From contig JAEUBA010000072.1 in the NCBI GenBank assembly GCA_018257865.1, forward strand, positions 102,359 through 166,358: a stretch of DNA of 64,000 nucleotides. The letters run 5' to 3'. Every line of letters begins with the position of its first letter. Position 1 is the stretch's first letter. Below, in pieces: positions 1-10,295 of the stretch. The notes under the pieces were generated by a model. It saw only the letters and a program-made list of their open reading frames with translations, was not told the DNA's origin and searched no databases. A program made the translations under genes and the position numbers. The stretch is from Stereocaulon alpinum. Taxonomy: Eukaryota; Ascomycota; Lecanoromycetes; Lecanorales; Stereocaulaceae.

Positions 1-44
1 CAAGGACCATATGGGAACGCATATTCAAAACCACACTCTTCGAT

Positions 45-3000
45 ATGGATGAAGTTCAACCACTATACTGGGTCATAGATGGGCTTGATGAGGCAGATGA
101 TCCCCGGGCACTCGTCAGGCTTTTCTCTGACATTTCTTTGTCATCTGTACCAATCCGAATTCTGCTTGTGGGCCGAAAGACCTCGGACTTAGTGGCCGTC
201 TTTCAGAAGGTCCCAAAAGTGCTGAATATAAGATTGGTAAGCATCGAAGGCCATCTGGAAGACCTAGGTTGTTACATACATCAAGAGCTTAGCATGTATG
301 GTACCGCTGACTTCAGAGAGAGTATTGTTCAGCGGATAGTAAGAGGAGCACAGAACAACTTTCTCGTGAGTGTTGTGAAGTTCTGTTGTTTTTGTCAAGC
401 AGTACTAATTCGTCAGTGGGTACGACTTGCTGTTGATACGTTGAATTCGTGTCATACGCAAGCCGATGTTGAGCTCGCACTTCAACAGTTACCGATTGGC
501 ATGGAATCATTATACGACCGTATGGCATTATCCATCGCCCAGACTCCATCTGCAACAGACAGGGCATTGGCGTTGACCATTCTCCAGTGTGTCACTTGTT
601 CATTACGCGTGTTGACAGTTGCAGAGCTGTCACAAGCTTTGCATGAGGATACCTATAACATGCTGGATTTTCAGCGATCGATTGTGGATCTATGTGGTGG
701 CTTTGTCATCATCGATAATGGTGGCAATGTCGCAATGATCCACCAAACTGCTCGCGAATACTTGCTCAGCGGTAAAGATCGCCCTTTTCATGTCGATAGT
801 GCCGCTGCCCACAAGCAGATGTTTTTGAGCTGCATGCGATGTCTCATGGCCATCGGTCTTCGTGCAAAGGCCAAAGGGGACCAAAAGCCCGAATTACTTG
901 AGTATGCTGCTAGTTCATGGTCTTCCCATCTAACATCAACTCCACACAACTGTGAGCCGGCAATTCAAGTGCTCAACAAGTTCCTGAAAGGCCATTGGGT
1001 TCTTACATGGATTGAAGTCCTTGCGACCAGTAAACAGCTGCGCGTACTTGTTCGAGCGTCAAAACACCTTTCAAGATATTCTGCCAAACAGAAAGAACAC
1101 GATGCAGCACGGGTTGAGAAGGACAATCACATCGTGAAGCAGGAGCTTATTCAAAGCTGGGCTGAAGACTTCGTGAAGATAGTCGGGAAATTTGGTACGA
1201 TCTTGCGACGGGACCCAGAATCGATCTACAAACTCATTCCCCCTTTCTGTCCCCAAAACTCTGCCATTTACCAACAATTCGGAAAGCTGAAAGACAAGAG
1301 CCTTTTAGTGTCAGGTCTATTGACAGATAATTGGGACGACTCGCTTGCACGCATATCATTCGGATTTGGTAATTATGCTTCATCTATCTCGGCCGCCGGA
1401 GCTCAAATTGCTATCCTCGTCTCGTCAGGAAGTGTTATCCTCTACGACTCTTCAATCTTTGAGGAGGCGACAGCCAGTCCAATCAAGCACGGCGAGCGCG
1501 TCTACATGATGGAACTGAATAGCACTGGGACACTGATTGCTACTTATGGCTACCTTACGACAAAAGTCTGGGAAACCTCCTCCGGAAAATGCAAGATATC
1601 GGTCAAGAATATCGAATCACGACCTCGACCTCTTGCGATGCTTCTGACGAACAATAATTCCATCCTCTTTGTTGGCACGGACGACAGACGAATAAGGTCG
1701 CTTGACTTGACACAAGCGTCTCCAACCTGGCAGCTTGTGGCGGAACTCGAAGAACCAGAGCTTGAGGGGCACTTCCTGAACTCTTCGAGTTACATGTCCC
1801 TGAGCAAAGATGGAGGATTGATTGCTGTAGCATATCGAGGTCATCCGCTTTCAGCATGGGAGACTGATGGACCAGTGCACATTGGTCATTGCTGGCGAAA
1901 AAGAGAAGAACTTGCCAGAGGCGAAGTAATCGGAGCTGTCTGGCACCCGCACTATCCAGAGGTCCTGGGTCTTTATATAGAAGGGGTAGTTTTCAAATGG
2001 CGCCCCTATGACGACGAGGTCGATGAGATTGCCTCGGGAGCCTCTAGACTTGCAATCAGCAAAGATGGGAATCTCTTCGCCACAGGTGATGTACGTGGAA
2101 CGGTGAAGGTGTACACTACATCTGACTTCTGTCTTCTATATCAATTGGCCTCCGAAGATACCGTCCTTGGCCTGGTTTTCAGTCCTGAACTACATCGCTT
2201 TTACGACATTAGAGGCTATTACGCCAATGTCTGGGAGCCAAATACTCTGATGAGATTTGCAGAGCAGAGGGGTAAAGATAACGAGAGTGGTAGTGAGACA
2301 GAAAGCCTTGGTCAAAGTTCCACGGCATCCGAAAGCTCGTCTTCGAGGGTCGACTCGATTACAGTACTTGCTGGCTCGCCTAACGGTCGTCTCTACTGCT
2401 GTGGTACAGAAAAAGGAGTAGTCCATCTGCATGACACGCAGCGAGGGAAGCTTGCCAATCTTTACGTGTCGAAAAGCTTTCTGAGCATCGAGCAAATGAG
2501 CTGGAGTAAGGATGGACGATATTTGTGCTTCTCTGACTCGAGTAAAATGGTCATCATCATGTCTATCAGCCCTAGTACCGGCAATATAGACCCACTTGTG
2601 GAAATGAAGGCCGAGATCCCAATGAAGAACAGCGCCAACGGACCTATACTACAATTACTGTTTCAATCGGATTCGAGCCAGCTGCTGGTTCATTGCTCGT
2701 CAACGATCTGCACCATCTCACTCGCAAGTTCTTCTGTGACAGTATCATCGGAGTTGCATATGGCTCATTGCAAATGGATCACACATCCGCAAGACCCCGC
2801 TCTAATCATCGGATTCGGACCAGACACCATCCACATCTTGGACTGGAACTTAGTCGAACGTCAGACTTACAACTATGAATATCCACGCCATGAAAGCATG
2901 CCCTCGAACCTGGAAAGTTTTGTAGACCAAAGTACGGTAGACCGAGTCCTTGTCACCCACGACAAAAAGCATGTATTGGTTCAAATATCGCTCAGAACCA

Positions 3001-3500
3001 AGAACTCAAAGGAGAAGACATTCCCTTATTTCGAGATCTCCTCATTGTTATCATCCATAGCAGCAGCACCGGGCATCGACCGAAAGAAAAGCTCAACATC
3101 AATAGCCCCCTTCGTTCTCCCTCGGAATCTATCCTCTCAAATTGCCCTCTCCCTCTCCCTCCTCGCCCACAACAACCTCATATTCCTCTCCAAGACTCAT
3201 TCGATCTGCTCTTGGCGACTTCCATTTCATTCAGGTCCATCGCTGACCTTTTCTCCCCCAACACCCCGATCCGCCGGCATAGCTAAACCTACAACGATTA
3301 CGACAACTCTTCTCGATCATCATCAGAACAATGATACCAATGATTCTGCTGGGAACAAGGTTGAGCTGCTCTTCTCTTTGCCAGGAGACTGGATTAGCAA
3401 AGACTCTTTGACTCTTTGCAGTATCTGGACCATAGAGAGGTCTCTGCTATGTCCGAGGAATGGAGAGGTTGCTGTTGTTAGGTGTGCAGCTTTGATATGA
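45..3500 (+). CDS. NACHT/WD40-like STAND protein, 5' end outside window
   Basis: This is the 3' part of a large STAND-type NTPase, a fungal NOD-like family linked to self/non-self recognition. The P-loop must lie upstream of base 1. The first visible residues contain a Walker B-like core, YWVIDGLDEADD, typical of NACHT. A helical region follows (to about residue 300), then repeated short beta-rich segments resembling degenerate WD40 blades to about residue 1000. The reading frame is open, but an in-frame intron is nearly certain at 366..416 (GTGAGT...CGTCAG, 51 nt, branch-like CTAAT). Removing it joins NFL to WVRLAVDTL, the usual family text, and deletes a Cys/Phe-rich stretch foreign to it. 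The ATG at 45 is therefore internal. TGA stop at 3498. The C-terminal 100 residues are low complexity and have no clear assignment. Confidence 0.75.
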   Translation: MDEVQPLYWVIDGLDEADDPRALVRLFSDISLSSVPIRILLVGRKTSDLVAVFQKVPKVLNIRLVSIEGHLEDLGCYIHQELSMYGTADFRESIVQRIVRGAQNNFLVSVVKFCCFCQAVLIRQWVRLAVDTLNSCHTQADVELALQQLPIGMESLYDRMALSIAQTPSATDRALALTILQCVTCSLRVLTVAELSQALHEDTYNMLDFQRSIVDLCGGFVIIDNGGNVAMIHQTAREYLLSGKDRPFHVDSAAAHKQMFLSCMRCLMAIGLRAKAKGDQKPELLEYAASSWSSHLTSTPHNCEPAIQVLNKFLKGHWVLTWIEVLATSKQLRVLVRASKHLSRYSAKQKEHDAARVEKDNHIVKQELIQSWAEDFVKIVGKFGTILRRDPESIYKLIPPFCPQNSAIYQQFGKLKDKSLLVSGLLTDNWDDSLARISFGFGNYASSISAAGAQIAILVSSGSVILYDSSIFEEATASPIKHGERVYMMELNSTGTLIATYGYLTTKVWETSSGKCKISVKNIESRPRPLAMLLTNNNSILFVGTDDRRIRSLDLTQASPTWQLVAELEEPELEGHFLNSSSYMSLSKDGGLIAVAYRGHPLSAWETDGPVHIGHCWRKREELARGEVIGAVWHPHYPEVLGLYIEGVVFKWRPYDDEVDEIASGASRLAISKDGNLFATGDVRGTVKVYTTSDFCLLYQLASEDTVLGLVFSPELHRFYDIRGYYANVWEPNTLMRFAEQRGKDNESGSETESLGQSSTASESSSSRVDSITVLAGSPNGRLYCCGTEKGVVHLHDTQRGKLANLYVSKSFLSIEQMSWSKDGRYLCFSDSSKMVIIMSISPSTGNIDPLVEMKAEIPMKNSANGPILQLLFQSDSSQLLVHCSSTICTISLASSSVTVSSELHMAHCKWITHPQDPALIIGFGPDTIHILDWNLVERQTYNYEYPRHESMPSNLESFVDQSTVDRVLVTHDKKHVLVQISLRTKNSKEKTFPYFEISSLLSSIAAAPGIDRKKSSTSIAPFVLPRNLSSQIALSLSLLAHNNLIFLSKTHSICSWRLPFHSGPSLTFSPPTPRSAGIAKPTTITTTLLDHHQNNDTNDSAGNKVELLFSLPGDWISKDSLTLCSIWTIERSLLCPRNGEVAVVRCAALI

Positions 3501-3661
3501 CCTTGATCACTGTAAGTTGCGCAGGCAGCCCATACTGATCTACGGTATTCATTTCAAAACCGTCATTGAAGATGACGAGGTGGCAAGGCACCGATTCTAG
3601 GATTGGGCGAGTCGGTATCACGAATGAAGATAAAAAGGTAGGGAACTCATTATTCGGGCTA

Positions 3662-5327
3662 TCAGACTGCGCCCGGTCTACGTTCTTGACGCGATGACGA
3701 AGCCATACTCTTTTGCCTCCAAGACGTCCCGCAATGATAATCGACGAAGAAGAGACCTACAGCAACTAAACATAGCCCACCCATGAGTGTGAACGTCCAG
3801 CCGATACCCATTGCATCTATCATATTTTGTAAGAACGAGACCGCGATGGCCGCAAATGCGCAACGTATCAAGTTACTGGAAGCCTGAGCTGCTGCTGGTG
3901 TTCTATAGTTCTTGTCCACTAGGAGGGTGTTGTAGATCTTGCTGTTGTTGGCTTTGGGTCCTACCACTAGGTGTATCTGGGGAGACTTACGCTGAATTCG
4001 AGTTGCATACACAGCCCTGCGATGAATTGCAGGCAGAGTGGAATAGCAATATACTAGGTTGTGTCAGCTTACGAGTCACTGAGAATGTGCGAGCCATGCC
4101 GACCTGATGGTAGTCCAAGACCCAACCAAAAGCCACAACTGAGCAAGTGGTCACAAACATCGGCGTCCATATAACACCCAGGCGCGCCTTTTCAACAGAG
4201 AAGTTGTCCAAGTCATCTCCTACCGCCACATTTGTTGAGAGACCCTGTTTCGTCCTAGCTTCGCGGTATGCTTTGTTTAGCAGCCGGCCAGAGAAGAAAG
4301 TCGAGACTGTTCCACCAATACCAAAAGGAAGGTATATCAGACCTGCCTGCCATTGATTCAACTTATAGATCTTGATGAATAAGACGGAGAGCGACGTATT
4401 GATGCATGTATATATGATGTAGAGGATGCCGCACGCGATGATAATAATGGTGTTATCCCTGCGTGTGAGTATCGTTAAGGATTTCAAGGGATTCGGCATT
4501 CGCCACTTGTGGTCTGCAACATCGTCGCTGTCCCTCCAGTGACACATGAGTATGGCAAACGGCAAGCGTAAGTGCTTTGATGGTCTGATTGATCCATTGC
4601 CTACGATGTTCCGAGAAGTTTCGGGTAGGAGGAACACCATCAGTGAAAGGCATAATCCTGCAGCAATGCACAGAAACCAGAATATCCAGGTCCAACCTGC
4701 GACGTAGCTCAGACCTCCCCCTAGTATAGGACCAAGACTTGGAGCTATCGTTATACTTTGAAACATAAGCCCTCTATTCTCCAAATTCAGCATCGGAACC
4801 TACGCGAAAGATACCAAACTAACGAAAGACCCTCTCTCAGCGGGAGACGCAACATCAGTAACCACCCCGTAGGCAAGTGAGAAGGTGCCTGAAGATATTA
4901 GCAATGAATCAAATCCGAGGACGTAAAGCATGCCAGAGATTGCCAAAGCTTGTAGTACTCGAAGCCCTAGGAGTGCCGGATAAGTATTCGCCAGAACGAT
5001 GGCAATGTTAGCCCCTATGTAGAGACCCAAAACAATCACATATACTGGTCTACGGCCTAGTACATCAGCAGTATCGCCAACCAAAGTCGGCGCTACCGTT
5101 GCCACTGCCATGTAGGAAGTAACGGTCAGGTTGATCTTGTCGACTGAAACGGAAAATGTTCGGGACAACTGGTATATGGCCGGATAATAAATAAAGCTAC
5201 TCAAAGTTGAGAACCAAGCAGCGTAAGAAACCATGGCTACAATACACCATTTCTCGGCTGTTGTGAAGACAGAGTATTTCTCGATTACTTCCGCGCTCTG
5301 GCTGTCGCCAGGCTTTCCGGTGCTCAT
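3662..5327 (-). CDS. MFS transporter, DHA1 (12-TM drug:H+ antiporter) family
   Basis: Spliced model: exons 5327..4804, 4755..4104, 4053..3991 and 3937..3662 give 504 aa with exact phase. The protein is a polytopic plasma-membrane exporter type. The N-terminal half carries motif A, GDTADVLGRRPVYV, after TM2, and motif C-like text SPSLGPILGG-type (here IAPSLGPILGGGLSYVAGW) after the first intron. TM7-12 follow after a hydrophilic loop. Introns are 48, 50 and 53 nt. Two of them need AAG acceptors, and the middle one uses a weak GTCGGC donor with a good GCTGAC branch, so small boundary errors are possible. Substrate unknown; QDR-like and related exporters share this architecture. Its promoter side contains the 187-bp inverted-repeat element at 5505. 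Confidence 0.85.
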
Positions 5328-5504
5328 GGTCGAAGAGTCAATCTGGATAATTCATCTTTTGATTTTAGAAACTAATCTAATAGCTCCTGCCGTAGTGTTT
5401 GCACATACGGGTTTGGGAGAGTGGAAAGAAGAGAGTCGAGTGCGCATCACCATCGTCGGGTGTCGTATCACATGGTTGGCCATCAGTGTCTACCGACAGT
5501 GCTG

Positions 5505-5691
5505 CAACAGGGGGTGACATAAGTCAATAAAGTTCCGAGGTTTACCCGGGGCTGCCCCTAAGAGGCCCCTATAATCGGGTAAATAGGGTAGGTAGGGTAG
5601 ATATTCGAAATTTTAGGGGGGCTCCCCGGGGCCCACCCTGAGGCCCCCGGGTAAACCTCGGAAATTGATTGACTTATGTCACCCCCTGTTG
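5505..5691. mobile_element. MITE-like element with about 45-bp terminal inverted repeats
   Basis: The two ends are inverted copies beginning CAACAGGGGGTGACATAAGT and reading on through a TTCCGAGGTTTACCCGGGG block, with only a few mismatches over about 45 bp. The element is 187 bp, has no coding capacity and a GC-rich core. It is flanked by CTG on both sides (5502..5504 and 5692..5694), a possible 3-bp target duplication. It lies between the divergent MFS and uL1m genes. The superfamily cannot be told from the ends alone. Confidence 0.75.
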
Positions 5692-5976
5692 CTGGGAGAT
5701 TGTGAAATCCGAACTCCAGACACTCGCACTACCATGCCTTAGTTATGATGTATGTTAATACATGATAGTGTAGATTACAAAGCTTGCTTTTACGATAAAG
5801 AAGCTCGATAAGTTCTTGAAGACCGGACGCGGATCGTATTTATCCATCGACTCTTACGTCAATATTGAATGCCGCAATGGCGGCTATTCTAACTTAATCT
5901 CACGCTTGATAGACGCGGGCTTGGCATGCATCTTAGTATTTACGATTTGGGCTTCAGAGCTTTGAAGAGCATCTCA

Positions 5977-7021
5977 ATGGCTTCGAAAGCTCCACTATCC
6001 CATCTGCGCGCCTCAATACGGCGTCCAGCAACGCAGTTACCATTACTGCCCTTTTTGGCCCCATCATTCATCTGCCGATATGCCTCAGGCCTGAGCAAGG
6101 GCGGACACAGGGATCGAGAGCCGAAAAAGAAAAAGAAGACTCGAACAGAATTCATCAATCAGAGTCTGAAGAACGCCATCCAATTCTCTCTCTGCGATGC
6201 CATGCGGTAAGCCCCTAAACTTTCAAGTTACGCTGTTCTCAGAGTCTTCCTTCTGATCGCCCTTTCTCGACAGCTACATTCGCGCCTTCGAAGTCGGCCG
6301 CCCTCCAACCTCGTCGAAATACGATCTCGCTATCCGCCTACGCACCGTGAAGAACGGTCCCGCGGTCCGCAACCGCCTGCGCCTCCCTCACGCCGTTGAC
6401 TCTTCCATCCGCATCTGCGTGATCTGTTCCCCCAACTCGGCCATATCCAAACAAGCCATAAACGCCGGCGCCTCCCTAGTAGGCGAAGAGGTCATCTTCG
6501 ACGCCGTAAAAGAAGGTCGAATAGAATTCGACAGATGCATTTGCCACGTGGACTCTGCGCAGAAATTGAACCAGGCGAATCTGGGGAGGATATTAGGACC
6601 ACGAGGACTGATGCCGAGTTCCAAGACGGCGACTATTACCAAGGATGTTGCAGCTGCAGTAAGAAATCTAGTTGGAGGAACCGAATATCGGGAGAAGCTG
6701 GGGGTGATAAGATGTGCGGTGGGCCAGTTGGGGTTTACGCCGGAGGAAATGCAGAGTAACGTTAAGGCTCTGATAGGGAACGTGAAGCAGGACTTGGCGC
6801 TGTTGAGTGAAAAGGTAAACAAGGAGATTCATGAAGTGGTAAGTTCATTCGTCTTTGGTTCTTGCGATATATTGCGTTGAGTGCTCGTATGGTATTTTGG
6901 TATCAGTGTGCTAATCATCGATGTGCAGGTTTTGAGCTCTACCAATGCCCCTGGTTTCAGTCTCAATGGCGAGTTTAGGGGTTCCGCAAGCCTGCCAACG
7001 CACGAACTCTCTGTATTATAG
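5977..7021 (+). CDS. mrpl1: mitochondrial large-subunit ribosomal protein uL1m
   Basis: Exons 5977..6206, 6274..6838 and 6929..7021 give 295 aa (introns 67 and 90 nt), close to yeast Mrpl1. The ATG at 5977 is chosen over an upstream in-frame ATG at 5926 because it starts an Arg/Ser-rich mitochondrial targeting peptide (MASKAPLSHLRASIRR). A basic KKKKK segment and the L1 fold follow, with the signature region ILGPRGLMPSSKTATIT (L1 consensus GPRGLMPNPK). The final exon encodes STNAPGFSLNGEF, expected at the L1 C-terminus. The protein forms the L1 stalk of the mitoribosome, near the E-site. The gene is convergent with COG2 downstream. Confidence 0.93.
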
Positions 7022-7351
7022 TCAAACATCAGTACCATATGTCCTTGTGTGTAGAAGCTGTGTTAGACTCGTCAGCGCTAGATGTGATTGTGCGATCTGC
7101 CATGCCGTCAAGCTGTAAACACAGAAACTAATTACGAAAGTCGTGTTATGGATCTCTTACCGTGGATTCTCCAAGAGGGATCTTTCATCCTAACGTCGCT
7201 GTGGCCATAATTCGAGGACGTGATTGCTAGATCTTGGTGCAAGTTTTCATCGTCAAAGGTTCTCAAATCGAGATGATATAGTCATCTAAGCTATTCCGTG
7301 CCAACTCCAGCGCTATGCTAATTAGACATGTAGATGTCATCGTCCAACTGC
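7022..7351. other. convergent intergenic region
   Basis: This 330-bp stretch holds the facing 3' ends of the uL1m and COG2 genes. I see no ORF, repeat or clear polyadenylation signal beyond AT-rich patches. Confidence 0.6.
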
Positions 7352-8275
7352 TTACCCCTTAACCGCTTTCAGTACGTTCAAAGCCTCATTAGCTTGTCCC
7401 ATCTGTCTGTAAATACCCAACAACTTCAGCAAATCTCCCCTACTTTCCTCGCCCCCAGCAGCCGCCTGCTTCAACGCACTATTCAAATCCAGCAGCAATG
7501 TCTGCTTCAACCTCAATACCCTCTCCTCCTGCTTCACCAGAAACGGATGCTCCTCCCCAATCTTCTCAAACAATCGTCTGATACACATATACTGCTCCAC
7601 ATGCCTACTTAGCTTCGAAACAGCAACACCATCCCCCTCTTCATCCTCCTCACTCTCCTCATCACTACCACTCCACCCGCCGTCCTCCCCCTCCTCATCC
7701 AGTTTCCATGCCCCACTAGATCCCACCATAAGCCTCCCCTCCAACTCCCCAATCCTCCTCTCAACCTCCAACAACCCCCTCCCCACCATAATCTCCCCCC
7801 TAACCCTCCCCCTCTCCCCCACCAACCCCGCCACCTCCCCCCCCACACCCTCAACCCCCCCCCTCAACCCCTCCACCTCCCTCCTAAACCCAAGCAACCC
7901 CAACCTCAGTTCCTCAACCCTCTCCTCGCCCCCCTTCAAAACACCCCCCAGCCCTAAAAAATCCTGATAATTCTCATTCACGAGGTCGAGCAGTTCTTTG
8001 GAGAGCTCTTGAGATCGAACTCGTAGTTCGGAGCGCAGGTCTTCGAGCGTTTGGTGCCGGTTGTGCAGGGTTGAGAGGAATGTTAGGGGAGAGAAGGTGG
8101 GGGTTAGGAAGGATTGCCGGGGGAGCGGGGTGGGGTAGGGGAGGTTGTCGGTTGAGGAGGTTGTGGAGGAGGAGGAGTCGTTGAACTGTGGGGGGTGGGG
8201 GATTAGCTTCGTTTGGAGTTTCTTGGAGGATTGGAGTGGAGAGCTCACGTAGCTCACGTAGAATTTACTTGACAT
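7352..8275 (-). CDS. COG2: conserved oligomeric Golgi complex subunit 2
   Basis: The ORF reads through, but an in-frame 72-nt intron is clear at 8257..8186 (GTGAGC...CCACAG, branch GCTAATC). Exons 8275..8258 and 8185..7352 give 283 aa starting MSSKFYFNDSSSS, as in other fungal COG2 proteins. The N-terminal hallmark is present: PLPRQSFLTPTFSP, then NRHQTLEDLRSELR and KELLDLVNENYQDFLGLGG. Heptad-like coiled coil follows, then an acidic linker (about residues 180-200). COG2 is a lobe A subunit of the COG tether for retrograde intra-Golgi traffic. Length fits fungal orthologs (yeast Cog2 is about 260 aa). The coding strand switches from C-rich to G-rich around 7980. Confidence 0.9.
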   Translation of the reverse strand: MSSKFYVSYVSSPLQSSKKLQTKLIPHPPQFNDSSSSTTSSTDNLPYPTPLPRQSFLTPTFSPLTFLSTLHNRHQTLEDLRSELRVRSQELSKELLDLVNENYQDFLGLGGVLKGGEERVEELRLGLLGFRREVEGLRGGVEGVGGEVAGLVGERGRVRGEIMVGRGLLEVERRIGELEGRLMVGSSGAWKLDEEGEDGGWSGSDEESEEDEEGDGVAVSKLSRHVEQYMCIRRLFEKIGEEHPFLVKQEERVLRLKQTLLLDLNSALKQAAAGGEESRGDLLKLLGIYRQMGQANEALNVLKAVKG

Positions 8276-9254
8276 TCTGGGAAAATAAGATGTTCACTTC
8301 GACATCGAAGTCGAATGAAGTCGGGCTCGGTGTTGGAAGCTTGTTTTCGTTCTCTCTTGAGGTTCGGACAGCTGGAGCTCTGCCTACGCTAACTACAGCA
8401 AAGTCCCGGAGGGCTCTGCGTAAGCGTGTGGTCATAGGGCTGAAGCCCGTGTACCCTTGGGGAGCACCCTAAAGCCGGTCTTTTAGGGATTATAATCCGT
8501 CCCCGGAGGCGGCTGGCTTGGGACCTGAAGGGCGACTTCCAGGGCTTTCTCTCCAAGGCTCACGGGCTTCAGCCCCATAACTGGACGGTTAGGGGGTGAA
8601 ATCTTCTATCGAAATGGAAGACATCGAGTTCCCGATGCCCAATCATCTCGAAAGACAAACAGTCTCCACCCAATACCGAGAGGATTCTCTAAATTTCCGA
8701 GCCTCTAGGTCATATCGAAGGCAATCTCATCAATCAATGACTTTCCGTTCGCAAACCATGCTGCGTATTTCGCGTTGCGATTTCTAATCAGGAAGTCTAC
8801 CATGTAAGCTTTTCAAGACCCTCAACGCTCAATGCTTATTGAGCGGTCCGAGACTCTGTAAAGCTAACGTCTATCTCTGAATTTCTCATGGGCTTGGTGT
8901 TGCTAGTTCAAGCTGTGGGCGAGATCCGGAAGAAGCTCGGGCCTGTGAAGAGCTTCGTAGCAGCAGCACCCCCGTCTCTGCAATTGCGGCCAACGCACTA
9001 CTCAACCGGTTGAAAGCAGCTACCAAGCAAGGCTTACTTACAAAGAGCGACCTGTGATTTGAAAATATAATATGATATCAAGAGCGCGATGTGGTTACCA
9101 AGCTATTCCGTGTCCTAGAATTGATGGATCGGATGCAGAGATCGCTAAGACAAGGAGTGTAGTTACATTTTTCGATTTCAGATGTTATGTAATTATAGAG
9201 GTCTGCTAGCCAGAGACGTTGAGACAACTTTTCTTCGCTCACAACCCATCTTAA
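8276..9254. other. intergenic region, no gene recognised
   Basis: About 1 kb with no supported coding sequence. It contains the inverted-repeat element at 8431..8583. ORFs of 60-95 codons here lack recognisable features. Confidence 0.5.
8431..8583. mobile_element. short inverted-repeat (MITE-like) element
   Basis: The left end TCATAGGGCTGAAGCCCGTG and right end CACGGGCTTCAGCCCCATAA are inverted copies. Weaker matching continues inward (CCTTGG/CCAAGG), about 24-30 bp in total. The repeat contains a small palindrome, GGGCTGAAGCCC. Length is about 153 bp with a GC-rich centre and no ORF. No clear target duplication was found, so limits are approximate. Confidence 0.55.
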
Positions 9255-9925
9255 TCAGACTAGCATCGCAGCAGCAATACCGGCGACACCAGCAGCGAGG
9301 GACAACCGCTGCATACCGCCAACTGCAGCGCCAGTGAAAGCGACTGGACTCGCCGATGACGTCCTAGAGCCAGATGTACCCGATGTGCCCGATGTACCTG
9401 ATGTTCCTGAAGAGCTAGATATCGTCGTGCCATTCATCTAAGTGTTCATGCTCCCCTCGAAGGTTAGCATAGCATTCAACTTTCCGATAGTGACATTGCC
9501 ACCACAAGGCACCATTGGAGGCGCGACACAGTTGTTCAGATATGCGCCGAGAGGACCAACAGGTGCCATTCCTGTCATGCTGATCATCTCAGGCGTGAAG
9601 GCGGGAGTGAGCATTGTGCTGGTGGTAAAGAAGACGACGGGCCTAAAGTGGGATTGAATGTAGGATGCGTGAATGCCTGCATCACCTTGTTAGTTGACAT
9701 GATCGTGCAGCGCAAATTCGGGAAGAGTCTAAGCATGCTCAGCGGCCAGTCTAGCTATTAAGAACGCAGCTTCAGGACTCTGCACATAGTCTGCCAGGCC
9801 AATGAATGCACCACACATGGTCGCTTCCAGGTTATAGGCATTCACCAAATGATTTTTCGCATCCGTTTTGCTGAGGTGGAGGCTGCAAGGGCCAAAAGAC
9901 CGGAGATATCATTGATAAACTTCAT
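9255..9925 (-). pseudogene. decayed ferritin-like / Rds1-type GPI-anchored protein
   Basis: From 9925 the minus strand encodes a signal peptide (MKFINDISGLLALAASTSA). After a frameshift near residue 20 it reads NAYNLEATMCGAFIGLADY and VQSPEAAFLIARLAAEHA, like the ferritin-like domain of fungal Rds1 proteins. A relic intron of about 57 nt follows (branch CTAAC and acceptor ATGCAG intact, donor reads CT), then IHASYIQSHFRPVVFF and TPAFTPEMISMTGMAP. A TAG interrupts just before MNGTT, a GTS-repeat stalk and a hydrophobic GPI-signal tail ending at 9255. Much of the N-terminal ferritin fold is missing. Lesions: internal deletion or frameshift, lost donor, in-frame stop. Family assignment is from memory of the motif text. 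Confidence 0.7.
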
Positions 9926-10287
9926 GTTTGTATATGGTTGCGCTTGACTTCAGTTCTGGAATTGTCGATGGAGAATGGGAAATATAATGGGGACCGCAAA
10001 AGGAACACCTGGGAATGCCAGCGTTTTTAGGCATTCATGTTGCTCATCAGACTTTACGGCGGAGCGCTGTCTCCGCATGTTCTTCAGTACAGTTGTGAAA
10101 TCACGGTAGTACGGCAGCATGCACAGACATCCGTCATGCCCGGAGAAACAGTTGAATCCCGATGCAAACTTGCCAAGTTTCGAATTCAACGGTTTTTTGT
10201 CTATTTACAGCGGTGATAAAGTCATGGTGGCGTGTAGCAAGAGTACGGAATGAAGCCTGCATGAAAGCTTCAATGGACCCTTTCTCC
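9926..10287. other. upstream region of the pseudogene
   Basis: About 360 bp, probably the old promoter side of the ferritin-like relic. A 79-codon minus-strand ORF here has no recognisable feature. Confidence 0.4.
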
Positions 10288-10295
10288 TCAGGTAC

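Noticed and set aside
5926..5976. Upstream in-frame ATG of the uL1m gene
   Set aside because: The 17-residue extension lacks presequence character, while the ATG at 5977 starts a proper targeting peptide.
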